From assembly GCA_023432225.1 (NCBI GenBank), contig JAEYUW010000038.1:1-12559 (forward strand): a stretch of 12,559 nucleotides of DNA, read 5' to 3'. The stretch is from Verrucomicrobiota bacterium. Lineage in GTDB: Bacteria > Verrucomicrobiota > Verrucomicrobiia > Opitutales > Opitutaceae. Positions 6,174-12,411 of the stretch are shown piece after piece; positions within the stretch are counted from its first letter, which is position 1; each line of letters opens with the position of its first letter. The notes under the pieces were generated by a model, which worked only from the letters and a program-made list of their open reading frames with translations, made no database searches and was not told where the DNA came from. The translations under genes and the position numbers were made by a program.

Positions 6174-6413
6174 CCGTCCGATGTCTGCGCCACGCGCCTC
6201 CCGCGCGTTGGCGGCGCGGCTGCATCGTGCCCGGACGGCGGATGTGGGGCGGATGCATCGAGTCTTCCATGGTTGAGGCCGGCGTCCGCCCGCACGGGCG
6301 ACGCTGGCCGGTGATCGTCTTCCCACCGCCGTGCTGAGCGCGGCGACAACAGGCCGCGCCGTGCGGCCAACATTCACCGTCATTTGCGGGCGCAAGCCCG
6401 TCCAACCATGGAA
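6174..6413 (+). ncRNA. Candidate structured leader / RNA switch of the 89-aa gene
   Basis: The 292-bp spacer holds a nested set of helices. Domain I: CCGTCCG (6174-6180) pairs with CGGACGG (6232-6238) and encloses a 10-bp hairpin (6188-6213, one bulge). Domain II: an 11-bp perfect helix P1 joins TTCCATGGTTG (6265-6275) to CAACCATGGAA (6403-6413), which contains the start codon of the 89-aa gene. Inside P1 lie hairpin A (6277-6309, 14 bp, one bulged C); P2 (GGTGA 6310-6314 with TCACC 6374-6378) enclosing hairpins B (6327-6345) and C (6352-6368); and hairpin D (6387-6400) with a GCAA GNRA tetraloop. G.U pairs in A (6281-6305) and B (6332-6340) plus the GNRA loop favour the plus strand. It matches no riboswitch class I know; a repeat-derived hairpin array is the alternative. 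Confidence 0.45.
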
Positions 6414-6677
6414 AACACCTCTCAATTCAAACTCAGTAATAACAAACTGCGCCGCCTGCAGGGCTGGGCGCGCGCTGTTCATCCCGGCAACTGGCACGAC
6501 CGCTGTGCCGTCGTCTCCAGCTACCTCGCGCAACTCGACGAGCCGACGGCGCAGGCCTTGGTCAACCAAGGCTGGCCCGCGGTTTTTGCGCGCGCTGAAC
6601 AGGAGTGGCCGGAAGCTTTTGCGGAGTGGGACGGGTCTGCCGTTCCCCCTGCGACGCCGGCGCCCGCGCAAGCGTAG
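6408..6677 (+). CDS. Unrecognised 89-residue protein
   Basis: I do not recognise this family. ATG 6408 (MENTSQFKLSNNKLRRLQGW) gives 89 residues. The body is soluble-looking and probably alpha-helical, with five Trp (in GWAR, NWHD, GWPA, EWPE, EWDG), a basic N-terminal third and an acidic second half (DEPTAQALVNQGWPAVFARA), ending in a Pro/Ala-rich tail. No signal peptide, membrane segment or Cys pair is visible; there is one Cys. No Shine-Dalgarno precedes the ATG; instead the start codon sits in the 3' strand of a long helix (6265-6275 with 6403-6413). A longer frame from 6384 would begin inside the structured leader and is not chosen. A strong hairpin follows at 6701-6738. The composition differs from the arginine-rich shadow frames around it, so I think it is real. 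Confidence 0.65.
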   Translation: MENTSQFKLSNNKLRRLQGWARAVHPGNWHDRCAVVSSYLAQLDEPTAQALVNQGWPAVFARAEQEWPEAFAEWDGSAVPPATPAPAQA

Positions 6678-6700
6678 TCGCGTCCGCGCGCCGCACCGCG

Positions 6701-6738
6701 GCGGGCGTCTCACATTGCCTCACAATGGAGACGCCCGC
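6701..6738 (+). terminator. 16-bp hairpin after the 89-aa gene, no U-tract
   Basis: GCGGGCGTCTC (6701-6711) pairs perfectly with GAGACGCCCGC (6728-6738). After a bulged A6712, CATTG pairs with CAATG around the loop CCTCA. It lies 23 nt after the stop at 6677. There is no T-run, so it is either a U-less terminator or a 3'-end stabiliser; processing of the following hpf message is another possibility. Confidence 0.5.
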
Positions 6739-6845
6739 TTCGGCGCGGCTGCGCGGGACGCTCTCTCACCACCCCAAGCTTCGCCCTCGCCGCGGCCCGG
6801 CTCCGCCGCGCGACGCGCGCGAGCAAAACCCAGGAATACGTCGTC

Positions 6846-7223
6846 ATGCCCGCTCACAAAACTCCCGAAAACGAACCGAAACTCATCATCCGCGGCGTCC
6901 ACCTGTCGCTGACTGCCGCCATGAAAGAAGCGCTCGAGACGAAAGCCCGCCGGCTTTTCCGGCACGATTCGCGCATCGTCCGACTGCGGATCGAAGTCGA
7001 ACCCGACGTCCGTCGCGGCCTGCGGCGGTTTGCCGCCAAGGGGCGCGTCGAGGTCGCCGGGCCCGATCGCACCGCGACGGTTCTGCACGAGAACGCCTAC
7101 GCCGCGATCAATCTGCTGATCGGCAAACTCGATCGCATGCGGCGCCGACGAGCGAGCGGCCTCCTGCGCCGCCGGGTCGCGGACGACATCCGCGCGCACC
7201 CCGCTCCCGCGTCAGCAGGGTAA
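6846..7223 (+). CDS. hpf: Short ribosome hibernation promoting factor (HPF/YfiA family)
   Basis: 125-residue member of the ribosome hibernation/sigma-54 modulation family, which binds the 30S decoding region and silences ribosomes in stationary phase or stress. The single-domain beta-alpha-beta-beta-beta-alpha fold is visible: LIIRGVHLSLTAAMKEALET (13-32) for strand 1/helix 1, RIVRLRIEVEPDV (43-55), GRVEVAGPDRTATVLHENAY (66-85), and AAINLLIGKLDRMRRRR (86-102) for helix 2 with its basic end. It lacks the C-terminal dimerisation domain of long HPF, so it is a short-form protein. The tail after about residue 103 is Arg/Ala/Pro-rich. An AGGA lies 11 nt before the ATG. It stands between two hairpins (6701-6738 and 7323-7356) and appears to be its own transcription unit. 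Confidence 0.88.
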   Translation: MPAHKTPENEPKLIIRGVHLSLTAAMKEALETKARRLFRHDSRIVRLRIEVEPDVRRGLRRFAAKGRVEVAGPDRTATVLHENAYAAINLLIGKLDRMRRRRASGLLRRRVADDIRAHPAPASAG

Positions 7224-7322
7224 GCATCCCGCGCGTTTCACCCGCGCTCTTCCATCCTGTGACCCGCCGCCTGCGGTGCGCTGTCGTTTCCCGGCAGCTC
7301 CGACGGCGGACGGGTCGTTCGC

Positions 7323-7356
7323 GCCGCGATCTCGTCTTTGAACGACGAGACGCGGC
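7323..7356 (+). other. 13-bp hairpin between hpf and the aldo/keto reductase gene
   Basis: GCCGCG (7323-7328) and TCTCGTC (7330-7336) pair with GACGAGA (7344-7350) and CGCGGC (7351-7356), with one bulged A7329 and the 7-nt loop TTTGAAC. No T-run follows. It is 100 nt after the hpf stop and 46 nt before the next ATG, so it could end the hpf message or shape the next leader. The pairing is equally good on either strand. Confidence 0.4.
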
Positions 7357-7401
7357 TCTCCGCCAACGGCGCGTTCGCGCGCTCCTGAATGAAATCACGC
7401 C

Positions 7402-8430
7402 ATGATCAAACAACGTCTCATGGGCCGCACCGGCCTCAAAATTTCCGAACTGTGCCTCGGCACGCTCAACTTCGGTTGGAAGACCGACGATCGGATCGCT
7501 TTCGCGATTCTCGACGCCTACCACGCCGAGGGAGGGAATTTCATCCAGGCGACTCATCAAAGTCCGGAGCTGTTGCTCCCGTCGGCGACGGTGGCGGCTT
7601 CGGAGGAAATCGTCGGTCGCTGGTGGACGATGCGCAAACTGCGCCGCCAGGATCTCTTCCTCGCCACGCGGATACACCTCCGCGCGCCGGCGGACGCGGC
7701 GGACGGCACGCTGACGAAGCTCGCGAGCGACGCGTGCCGGGAGGCGTTGCGTCGGATGCAAACGAACTATCTCGACCTCGTCATCTTCGAGTGGAGCGAG
7801 GGTTTCGCCTCGTTGCGCGAGCCGTTGGCGGCCTTCGATCACGTCGTGCGCCGCGGGCTGACGCGCTACGTCGGTGCCGGGAGTTTCCCGACGTGGCGGG
7901 TCTCCGACAGTCTCGCGCGGGCTTATCTGCGCAACCACGCGCGCTTCGAAGCGCTGCAGGCCGACTACTCGCTGATCACCCGCGCTCGTTTCGAGCTCGA
8001 GGCGATGGCGCTGTGCCAGGAGCAGCGTCTGGGCTTCTTTGCCCGGTCGCCGCTCGCGGGTGGTTTCCTCACGCGCCGCTTCGATCTCGAGACGATCTTC
8101 CATTCGGGTCGTCGCGACTGGTTGATGGAGCGTTATGGCAACACCTACGGCGAGGCGGCGCAGACCGCGACCGCGGAAGTCGCCCAGCGGCACGAAGCTT
8201 CGTCGGCGCAGATCGCGTTGTCGTGGGTGCTGCACAATCCGGCCGTCACGTCCGCTGTGATCGGCGTGCACTCCGTCGCGCAACTGCACGAGCTGGTGCG
8301 TGCGACTTCGTTGGTTTTGTCGGCCGACGATCTCGCGCATCTCGATCACGCGACCGCCGCCGAAGAAATCCGCCTGACGCCGGAAGTGGCGCGGGCCGAT
8401 GTCCCGCGGCGCGCGTGGATGCTCGCGTGA
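7402..8430 (+). CDS. Aldo/keto reductase family protein lacking the catalytic tetrad
   Basis: 342 residues with the TIM-barrel layout of aldo/keto reductases: MGRTGLKISELCLGTLNFG (7-25), GGNFIQAT (44-51), SEEIVGRWW (67-75), LFLATRIHL (85-93), YLDLVIFEW (123-131), SPLAGGFL near 220, and a C-terminal cofactor-site-like ALSWVLHNPAVTSAVIG followed by QLHE. Where active members have Asp-Tyr-Lys-His, this one has Gln49 (FIDTA becomes FIQAT), Ser54 in place of Tyr by position, Arg90 for Lys (FLATK becomes FLATR) and Glu130 for His (the H-W motif becomes EW). The frame is intact, so it is not decaying DNA. It may bind nucleotide without reducing, or use other chemistry. ATG 7402 aligns with the family start; ribosome binding site weak. 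A hairpin follows at 8447-8478. Confidence 0.85.
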   Translation: MIKQRLMGRTGLKISELCLGTLNFGWKTDDRIAFAILDAYHAEGGNFIQATHQSPELLLPSATVAASEEIVGRWWTMRKLRRQDLFLATRIHLRAPADAADGTLTKLASDACREALRRMQTNYLDLVIFEWSEGFASLREPLAAFDHVVRRGLTRYVGAGSFPTWRVSDSLARAYLRNHARFEALQADYSLITRARFELEAMALCQEQRLGFFARSPLAGGFLTRRFDLETIFHSGRRDWLMERYGNTYGEAAQTATAEVAQRHEASSAQIALSWVLHNPAVTSAVIGVHSVAQLHELVRATSLVLSADDLAHLDHATAAEEIRLTPEVARADVPRRAWMLA

Positions 8431-8446
8431 ACGCGTCGCCAGCGCC

Positions 8447-8478
8447 AGCGCGAGCCGCTCCGTTTGGCGGCTTGCGCT
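8447..8478 (+). terminator. 12-bp hairpin after the aldo/keto reductase gene, no U-tract
   Basis: AGCGCGAGCCGC (8447-8458) pairs with GCGGCTTGCGCT (8467-8478) around an 8-nt loop. One pair is G.U on the plus strand (8452-8473), which favours a plus-strand transcript. It begins 17 nt after the stop at 8430 and lacks a T-run, like the hairpins at 6701 and 7323. Confidence 0.5.
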
Positions 8479-8536
8479 CCGCGGTCGGCGGTCGGTCGTC
8501 CCGCTGCCACTTGCAACTGCCAACACCCCAACGCCC

Positions 8537-9484
8537 ATGATCTCCTCTCCCTCCTTTACTTCCCTGGCGCGCGATCTTCCTGTGGCCGCGGCGGGCGCGA
8601 TTCTCTGTGACGCCGACTTCGCGCCGGCTCCCGATGCGATTCTCGAAGTCGCGGCGACGTGGGCCCGGCACTGCGACGCGCTGCTACGGGTGGTGCATAC
8701 GGTTGACTTGCCCGGTGCGCTCCTCGGCCAGGCCCGCGCGGTGCGTTGGGTCGTGGCGAGCCGAAAGCGCGCGCTGCGGCAGGTGGCGTCGGCGTTGCAC
8801 GTGCGCGGCACACGGGTCACGGAATCGGTGCGCTTCGGTCGGGTGGACGAGGTCTTGAGGCAGATCGCGGCGACAGAGGAGACGCGCCTGATCGTGCTGC
8901 ATCCGTCGCGATCCCGCCGCCGGTGGGGCGGGCTGGCGGGTAGCGCGGCGTGGCGCCTGGTCGAGGGCGCGCCCACGCCGACGCTGGTGCCGCGCGCTCC
9001 GGCGGTGCTGAGGGCGTGGTTGCGCGGTGAGCGGACACTGCGAGTTTTCGTGGGTTTCAGTTTCACGCCCGCGTCAGAAGCCGCGTTGCGATGGGTGCGG
9101 CAACTGGTGGCGCTCGGCCCGATTGACGTCGTCTTGGGCTGCGTGAATACGCCGAAGGTTTCGCCTGCTCGTGCGGGCGATGGAGTGCCGTTCGGTTTTG
9201 GAGTCGGTGCGCCACCGGCGGGCGCGAGCCAAGTGCGCGAGCTGAGTGCACGCGCGCGCATGTTGCTGGGTTTGCCGGCGAGCTGCCGGATCGAGTCGCG
9301 GCGCGGGCGAACCGCGTCGCAGCTGCTGGAAATGGCCACTCAAGAGCGCGCGGACCTGATCGTGATCGGCGCTTCCTCGGTGCGCGAGTTCCGGCGTTGG
9401 TGGCGGCCTTCGGTTGCGCGAGCAGTGTTCGAGGGCGCGGGGATCAACACCGTGCTCGTGCCTCTCGCGCCAGATCTCGGTTGA
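8537..9484 (+). CDS. Tandem-domain universal stress protein (UspA family)
   Basis: 315 residues made of two Usp alpha/beta domains. Domain 1 (about 17-150): AAGAILCDADFAPAPDAIL, ALLRVVHTVDLP, VRFGRVDEVLRQIAATEE, RLIVLHPSRSRRRWGGLAGS and a closing PTPTLVPRAP. Domain 2 (about 165-311): LRVFVGFSFTPASEAALRWV, IDVVLGCVNTP, RTASQLLEMATQERADLIVI, GASSVREFRRWW and INTVLVPLAPD. In both domains the ATP-loop G-x2-G-x9-G-(S/T) is degraded (HPSRS...GS in the first, GASS...PS in the second), so ATP binding is doubtful. ATG 8537 is chosen; the frame is open upstream to 8399, but that stretch overlaps the previous gene and is not conserved-looking. It lies 106 bp after the reductase-like gene and 185 bp before the antiporter. 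Likely a stress-responsive accessory protein; partner unknown. Confidence 0.82.
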   Translation: MISSPSFTSLARDLPVAAAGAILCDADFAPAPDAILEVAATWARHCDALLRVVHTVDLPGALLGQARAVRWVVASRKRALRQVASALHVRGTRVTESVRFGRVDEVLRQIAATEETRLIVLHPSRSRRRWGGLAGSAAWRLVEGAPTPTLVPRAPAVLRAWLRGERTLRVFVGFSFTPASEAALRWVRQLVALGPIDVVLGCVNTPKVSPARAGDGVPFGFGVGAPPAGASQVRELSARARMLLGLPASCRIESRRGRTASQLLEMATQERADLIVIGASSVREFRRWWRPSVARAVFEGAGINTVLVPLAPDLG

Positions 9485-9605
9485 GCAATCGCGAACGTCC
9501 GCTTCACCGGTGGCCGTAATGCGGGCTGGTGGCGTCCATCGGCGCGATCGCGGAATCGTGGAAAAATTTCGCGGCGGCCTCGATCCGCGCTCGCATGGAT
9601 GCGCA

Positions 9606-9622
9606 GTGATTATCTTAATCAC
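9606..9622. promoter_or_regulatory. Perfect 17-bp palindrome upstream of the antiporter gene
   Basis: GTGATTATCTTAATCAC: 7-bp arms GTGATTA/TAATCAC around TCT, an AT-rich island in GC-rich sequence, 47 bp before the antiporter ATG. Size, symmetry and position suit a dimeric repressor or activator operator. The arms are too AT-rich and short, and lack a T-run, to be a terminator for the stress protein gene. Confidence 0.5.
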
Positions 9623-9669
9623 GGCACGGGCAGACGGCGCGACTCCGCGCCCGGCTCGTTTTCCTGCCT

Positions 9670-11145
9670 ATGTCGCTTACCCTCTATGTGATTCTCCCGG
9701 CGTTGCTGGTGGCGGTGGTGCTCGCGGCCGTGTGGCTGGAACGTTGGAGCGTGCCGGTGATTCTCGTCGCGTTGGGCACGGGCATCGTGTGCGGGAGCGA
9801 CGTGCTCCGGCTCTGGCACTTCGAGGATATGGTGCTGACCAACCAGTTCGCGAATCTCGCGCTGGTGTTCATTCTGTTTCACGGCGGCTTCATGACGAAA
9901 CGGGCGGATTTCCGCGCGGTGGCGTTGCCGGCGGGCGGTCTCGCGACGTGGGGCGTGTTGCTGACGGCGGCGGCGACGTTCGCGCTGCTGCGGTGGGGTT
10001 TCGGGTGGTCGATGGAGCTGTCGCTGCTGTTGTCGGTCATCATCTCGTCGACGGATGCGGCGGCGATTTTCTCGATCTTGCGCCGGCAATCACTGCCGCC
10101 GCGGCTTTCCTCGACGGTGGAGATCGAAAGTGCGGCGAACGACCCGATGGCGATTCTCTTGACGACGGTCGCGGTGGCGACGCTGGCTTCGGGGGAGAAG
10201 TTCAGTGCGATGACGGTGCTGCTCTTTTTCTGGAAGTTCGGCGCGGGGCCGATCTTTGGTTATTTCGCCGGCCGGCTGGCGCTGTGGCTGTTCAACCGGC
10301 TGAAGCCGGAGGACCGCGGCTACTATTACGTGCTGTTTGTCGGTCTCGTCCTGCTGGCGTATGGCGTGGCCGAGTTGGCGCAGGCCAGCGGCATGCTGGC
10401 GGTGTTCACGGCGGGCTTCGTGCTCGGTAATCACCCGTTCGTGCACAAGCAGGGCGTGCTGAATTTTTCGCAGGCGCTGTCGACGATCGTGAACATCGGC
10501 ATGTTCGTGTTGATGGGACTGCTGGTGTTTCCGCGCGAGTGGGCCGGGCTCTGGCCGCAGGGGTTGCTGCTGTTTGCGGTGCTGACCTTCGTCGCGCGAC
10601 CGGTCGCGGTTTTCGTCGGCACGCTGGGCATGGGGATGGGATTCCGGGAGCGCTTGTTCGCGTCGTGGGCGGGCTTGCGCGGAGCGGTGCCGATCGTGTT
10701 GGCGACTTATCCGGCGGCGGCGGGCCTCGCGCTGGGCAATCAGGTGTTCAACCTCGTCTTCTTCGCGGTGATTCTGTCGATCCTGTTGCAGGGCTCGACG
10801 CTCGGCGCGGTGGCGAAATGGCTGAAGCTCGCCGAGCCGGCGCGGCCGAAGCCGCTGTTCAGTCTCGAAATGATCACGATGGCGAAGAGCGACTACGACG
10901 TCGTGGTGATCGAGTTGCCCGGCCCGCAGGGCGTCGAGGGGCCGCGCATTCGCGATCTGGCGCTCCCGGAAGGCGCCGTCATCACGCTGGTCACGCGCGG
11001 CGATCAAGTCGTGTTGCCCAAGGGCGAGACGCGGTTGCAGGGCTGGGATCACGTGACCGTGCTCGCGCACGCGCCGGACGAGGATCGCATTCGCGAGCGG
11101 TTCATGCAGGCGTTTCCGGCGGAGGCAGCGCCAGGTGCGGGGTAG
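9670..11145 (+). CDS. cvrA: K+(Na+)/H+ antiporter, CvrA/NhaP2 type, with RCK_C domain
   Basis: Inner-membrane cation/proton antiporter that exports K+ (or Na+) in exchange for H+ and helps with cell volume and alkaline or osmotic stress. 491 residues: about 12-13 hydrophobic segments fill residues 5-390, starting LYVILPALLVAVVLAAVWLE. Family motifs: ISSTDAAAIFSILR (125-138), ESAANDPMAILL (153-164) with the Asn157-Asp158 ion site, GMLAVFTAGFVLGN (241-254) and GLRGAVPIVLATYP (335-348). The cytosolic C-terminus (about 400-478, YDVVVIELP...GWDHVTVLAHAPDED) is an RCK_C/TrkA-C domain, a likely ligand sensor. It is shorter than E. coli CvrA (578, from memory) and lacks the extra CorC/HlyC-type end domain. 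ATG 9670 begins the first membrane helix. A 17-bp palindrome lies 47 bp upstream and the stress protein gene precedes it. The exact ion is not readable. Confidence 0.88.
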   Translation: MSLTLYVILPALLVAVVLAAVWLERWSVPVILVALGTGIVCGSDVLRLWHFEDMVLTNQFANLALVFILFHGGFMTKRADFRAVALPAGGLATWGVLLTAAATFALLRWGFGWSMELSLLLSVIISSTDAAAIFSILRRQSLPPRLSSTVEIESAANDPMAILLTTVAVATLASGEKFSAMTVLLFFWKFGAGPIFGYFAGRLALWLFNRLKPEDRGYYYVLFVGLVLLAYGVAELAQASGMLAVFTAGFVLGNHPFVHKQGVLNFSQALSTIVNIGMFVLMGLLVFPREWAGLWPQGLLLFAVLTFVARPVAVFVGTLGMGMGFRERLFASWAGLRGAVPIVLATYPAAAGLALGNQVFNLVFFAVILSILLQGSTLGAVAKWLKLAEPARPKPLFSLEMITMAKSDYDVVVIELPGPQGVEGPRIRDLALPEGAVITLVTRGDQVVLPKGETRLQGWDHVTVLAHAPDEDRIRERFMQAFPAEAAPGAG

Positions 11146-11200
11146 GGCGGAGGGGCGGGGAAAGGTGCTGCGGCTAGCCTAGGCGAGGTCTCGGGAAAGG

Positions 11201-11217
11201 CCTTGCGCCGCGCAAGG
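11201..11217 (+). other. Small hairpin in the nadD leader
   Basis: CCTTGCG (11201-11207) and CGCAAGG (11211-11217) are a perfect 7-bp inverted repeat with a 3-nt CCG loop, 27 nt before the nadD ATG. It may mark the end of the antiporter message or the nadD leader; no T-run follows. Confidence 0.35.
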
Positions 11218-11244
11218 GGCGTGGGCACACGTGACGTTCCGCGC

Positions 11245-11823
11245 ATGAAAATCGGTTTCCTCGGTGGCTCCTTCGACCCCGTGCACTTCGGCCACCTGAT
11301 CGCCGCTCAGGACGTATTGGAGCAATTCCACCTCGACCGGCTGATCCTCGTGCCGGCGGCGCAGGCGCCGTTGAAGCCGAACGACGTCCAATCCACCGCC
11401 GATGACCGCCTCGCGATGTTACGCGCAGCCACGGAGTGGGATCATCGGGTGGAAATTTCCGACTACGAATTGGGCAAAGGCGGCATCAGCTACACGATCG
11501 ACTCGGTGCGGCACTTCAAAGCGCAGTTCCCGCAGGACCAGCTCTACTGGATCATCGGCGGCGACCAGCTGCCCTTGCTGCACAAGTGGAAGGAGATCGG
11601 CGAACTGGCCAAGCTGATCGAGTTCATCTTCCTCGAGCGTCCGAAGCACCCCGCGAAGCCGCACCCGGAGATTCCCGGACTCGTGCTGCATCGCTGCGAT
11701 GGCCATTTGATCGAGATCAGCTCGAGCGAACTCCGCGCGCGCGTGCAACGCGGGTTGTCGCTGCACTATTTTTGCCCGCAAAAAGTCATCGCCTACATCG
11801 AGGCGAACGGACTTTATCGCTGA
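11245..11823 (+). CDS. nadD: Nicotinate-nucleotide adenylyltransferase NadD
   Basis: Transfers AMP from ATP to nicotinate mononucleotide to make deamido-NAD, an essential step of NAD synthesis in the cytosol. 192 residues, normal for bacterial NadD. The nucleotidyltransferase signature GGSFDPVHFGHL (7-18) carries the H-x-G-H ATP-binding motif; LILVPAAQAPLK supplies the NaMN site strand, IIGGDQLPLLHKWKEI the middle motif, and ISSSELRARV (158-167) corresponds to the family SSTxIR motif. ATG 11245 begins exactly at the first strand (MKIGFLGG); an upstream frame from 11203 adds 14 unconserved residues. It is followed 7 bp later by rsfS, a pairing seen in many bacteria, so the two are very probably one operon. 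Confidence 0.95.
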   Translation: MKIGFLGGSFDPVHFGHLIAAQDVLEQFHLDRLILVPAAQAPLKPNDVQSTADDRLAMLRAATEWDHRVEISDYELGKGGISYTIDSVRHFKAQFPQDQLYWIIGGDQLPLLHKWKEIGELAKLIEFIFLERPKHPAKPHPEIPGLVLHRCDGHLIEISSSELRARVQRGLSLHYFCPQKVIAYIEANGLYR

Positions 11824-11830
11824 CGCCGCA

Positions 11831-12304
11831 ATGACCACCCGCAAACCCAAGAAGCCCGCTGCCAAGAAGCCCGCCGCCAAGAAAGCCGCGGCTCCGCGCA
11901 AGAAGAGCGCCACGCCGCGCGCACCGAAAGCTGCCGCTCCGGCGCCGAAGGCCCGTGTTTATCCACGCCTGCTCGCGCAGGTTGTCCGCGCGCTCGATGC
12001 GAAGAAAGCGGAGAACGTCCAAGTGCTGCACGTCGGCGAATTGTCGAGCATCACTGATTACCTGATCGTCGGCACGGCCACTTCCGACCCCCACCTGCGC
12101 GCGCTGCGCGTCGAGCTCGAGAAGGTGATCGACGCCGAAGGCGCGAAGATCCTCGGCATCGATACGAGCAAAGGCAGTGGCTGGACCGTCGTCGATGCGT
12201 TCGATGTCATGGTGCACTTGTTCACGCCGGAGAACCGCGAGAAATATCGCCTCGAACTCCTCTGGCGGGATGCGCAGGTCGTCCCGGTGGCGGTCCTGCT
12301 CTGA
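11831..12304 (+). CDS. rsfS: Ribosomal silencing factor RsfS with basic N-terminal tail
   Basis: 157 residues. Residues about 46-157 are the RsfS (DUF143/Iojap) domain, which binds ribosomal protein uL14 and blocks subunit joining under nutrient limitation. Signatures: VLHVGELSSITDYLIVGTAT (65-84), SDPHLRALRVELEKVI, GSGWTVVDAFDVMVHLFTPE and REKYRLELLW. Typical bacterial RsfS is about 105-130 residues; here an extra tail (1-43) is built from KPAAKK-like units plus Ala/Pro and 13 Lys, like the tails of histone-H1-like or AlgP-type bacterial proteins. The ATG at 11831 lies 7 bp after the nadD stop. Alternative starts inside the tail are not obvious, so the tail is probably translated. With hpf in the same window this makes two ribosome-inactivating factors. 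Confidence 0.92.
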   Translation: MTTRKPKKPAAKKPAAKKAAAPRKKSATPRAPKAAAPAPKARVYPRLLAQVVRALDAKKAENVQVLHVGELSSITDYLIVGTATSDPHLRALRVELEKVIDAEGAKILGIDTSKGSGWTVVDAFDVMVHLFTPENREKYRLELLWRDAQVVPVAVLL

Positions 12305-12333
12305 CGCGACCCTTTACGAATCCTTCGCAGCTT

Positions 12334-12387
12334 TGCCCTTGAGCGGCAGGCCTTGGCGCGCTTGGATGCGCGGCGCCCGTAAGGGCA
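12334..12387 (+). promoter_or_regulatory. Competing hairpins before the pilin-like gene
   Basis: TGCCCTT (12334-12340) is a perfect inverted repeat of AAGGGCA (12381-12387), enclosing GGCGC/GCGCC. Alternatively GCCC (12375-12378) pairs locally with GGGC (12383-12386) across a GTAA GNRA loop. The two folds share the GGGC strand and exclude each other. It lies between the rsfS stop and the ATG at 12412 and could be a terminator for nadD-rsfS or a leader element; no T-run follows. Confidence 0.3.
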
Positions 12388-12411
12388 GTAAATCATAACC
12401 CCGCTGAACAT

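Noticed and set aside
6127..6405. A minus-strand 92-codon frame starting at the ATG in CCATGG opposite the 89-aa gene start
   Set aside because: The ATG is only the palindromic counterpart of the plus-strand start; composition is Arg/Pro/Gly-rich, and its sequence is explained by the helices of the leader.
7108..9339. A 743-codon open frame on the minus strand antisense to the reductase-like and stress protein genes
   Set aside because: Arg/Ser/Pro-rich shadow composition with no domain, fully antisense to two genes with clear family motifs; an effect of high GC.
12350..12374. A sigma-54-like GG...GC element upstream of the pilin-like gene
   Set aside because: The GG-to-GC spacing is 11 rather than the required 10 nt, and the flanking consensus is poor.
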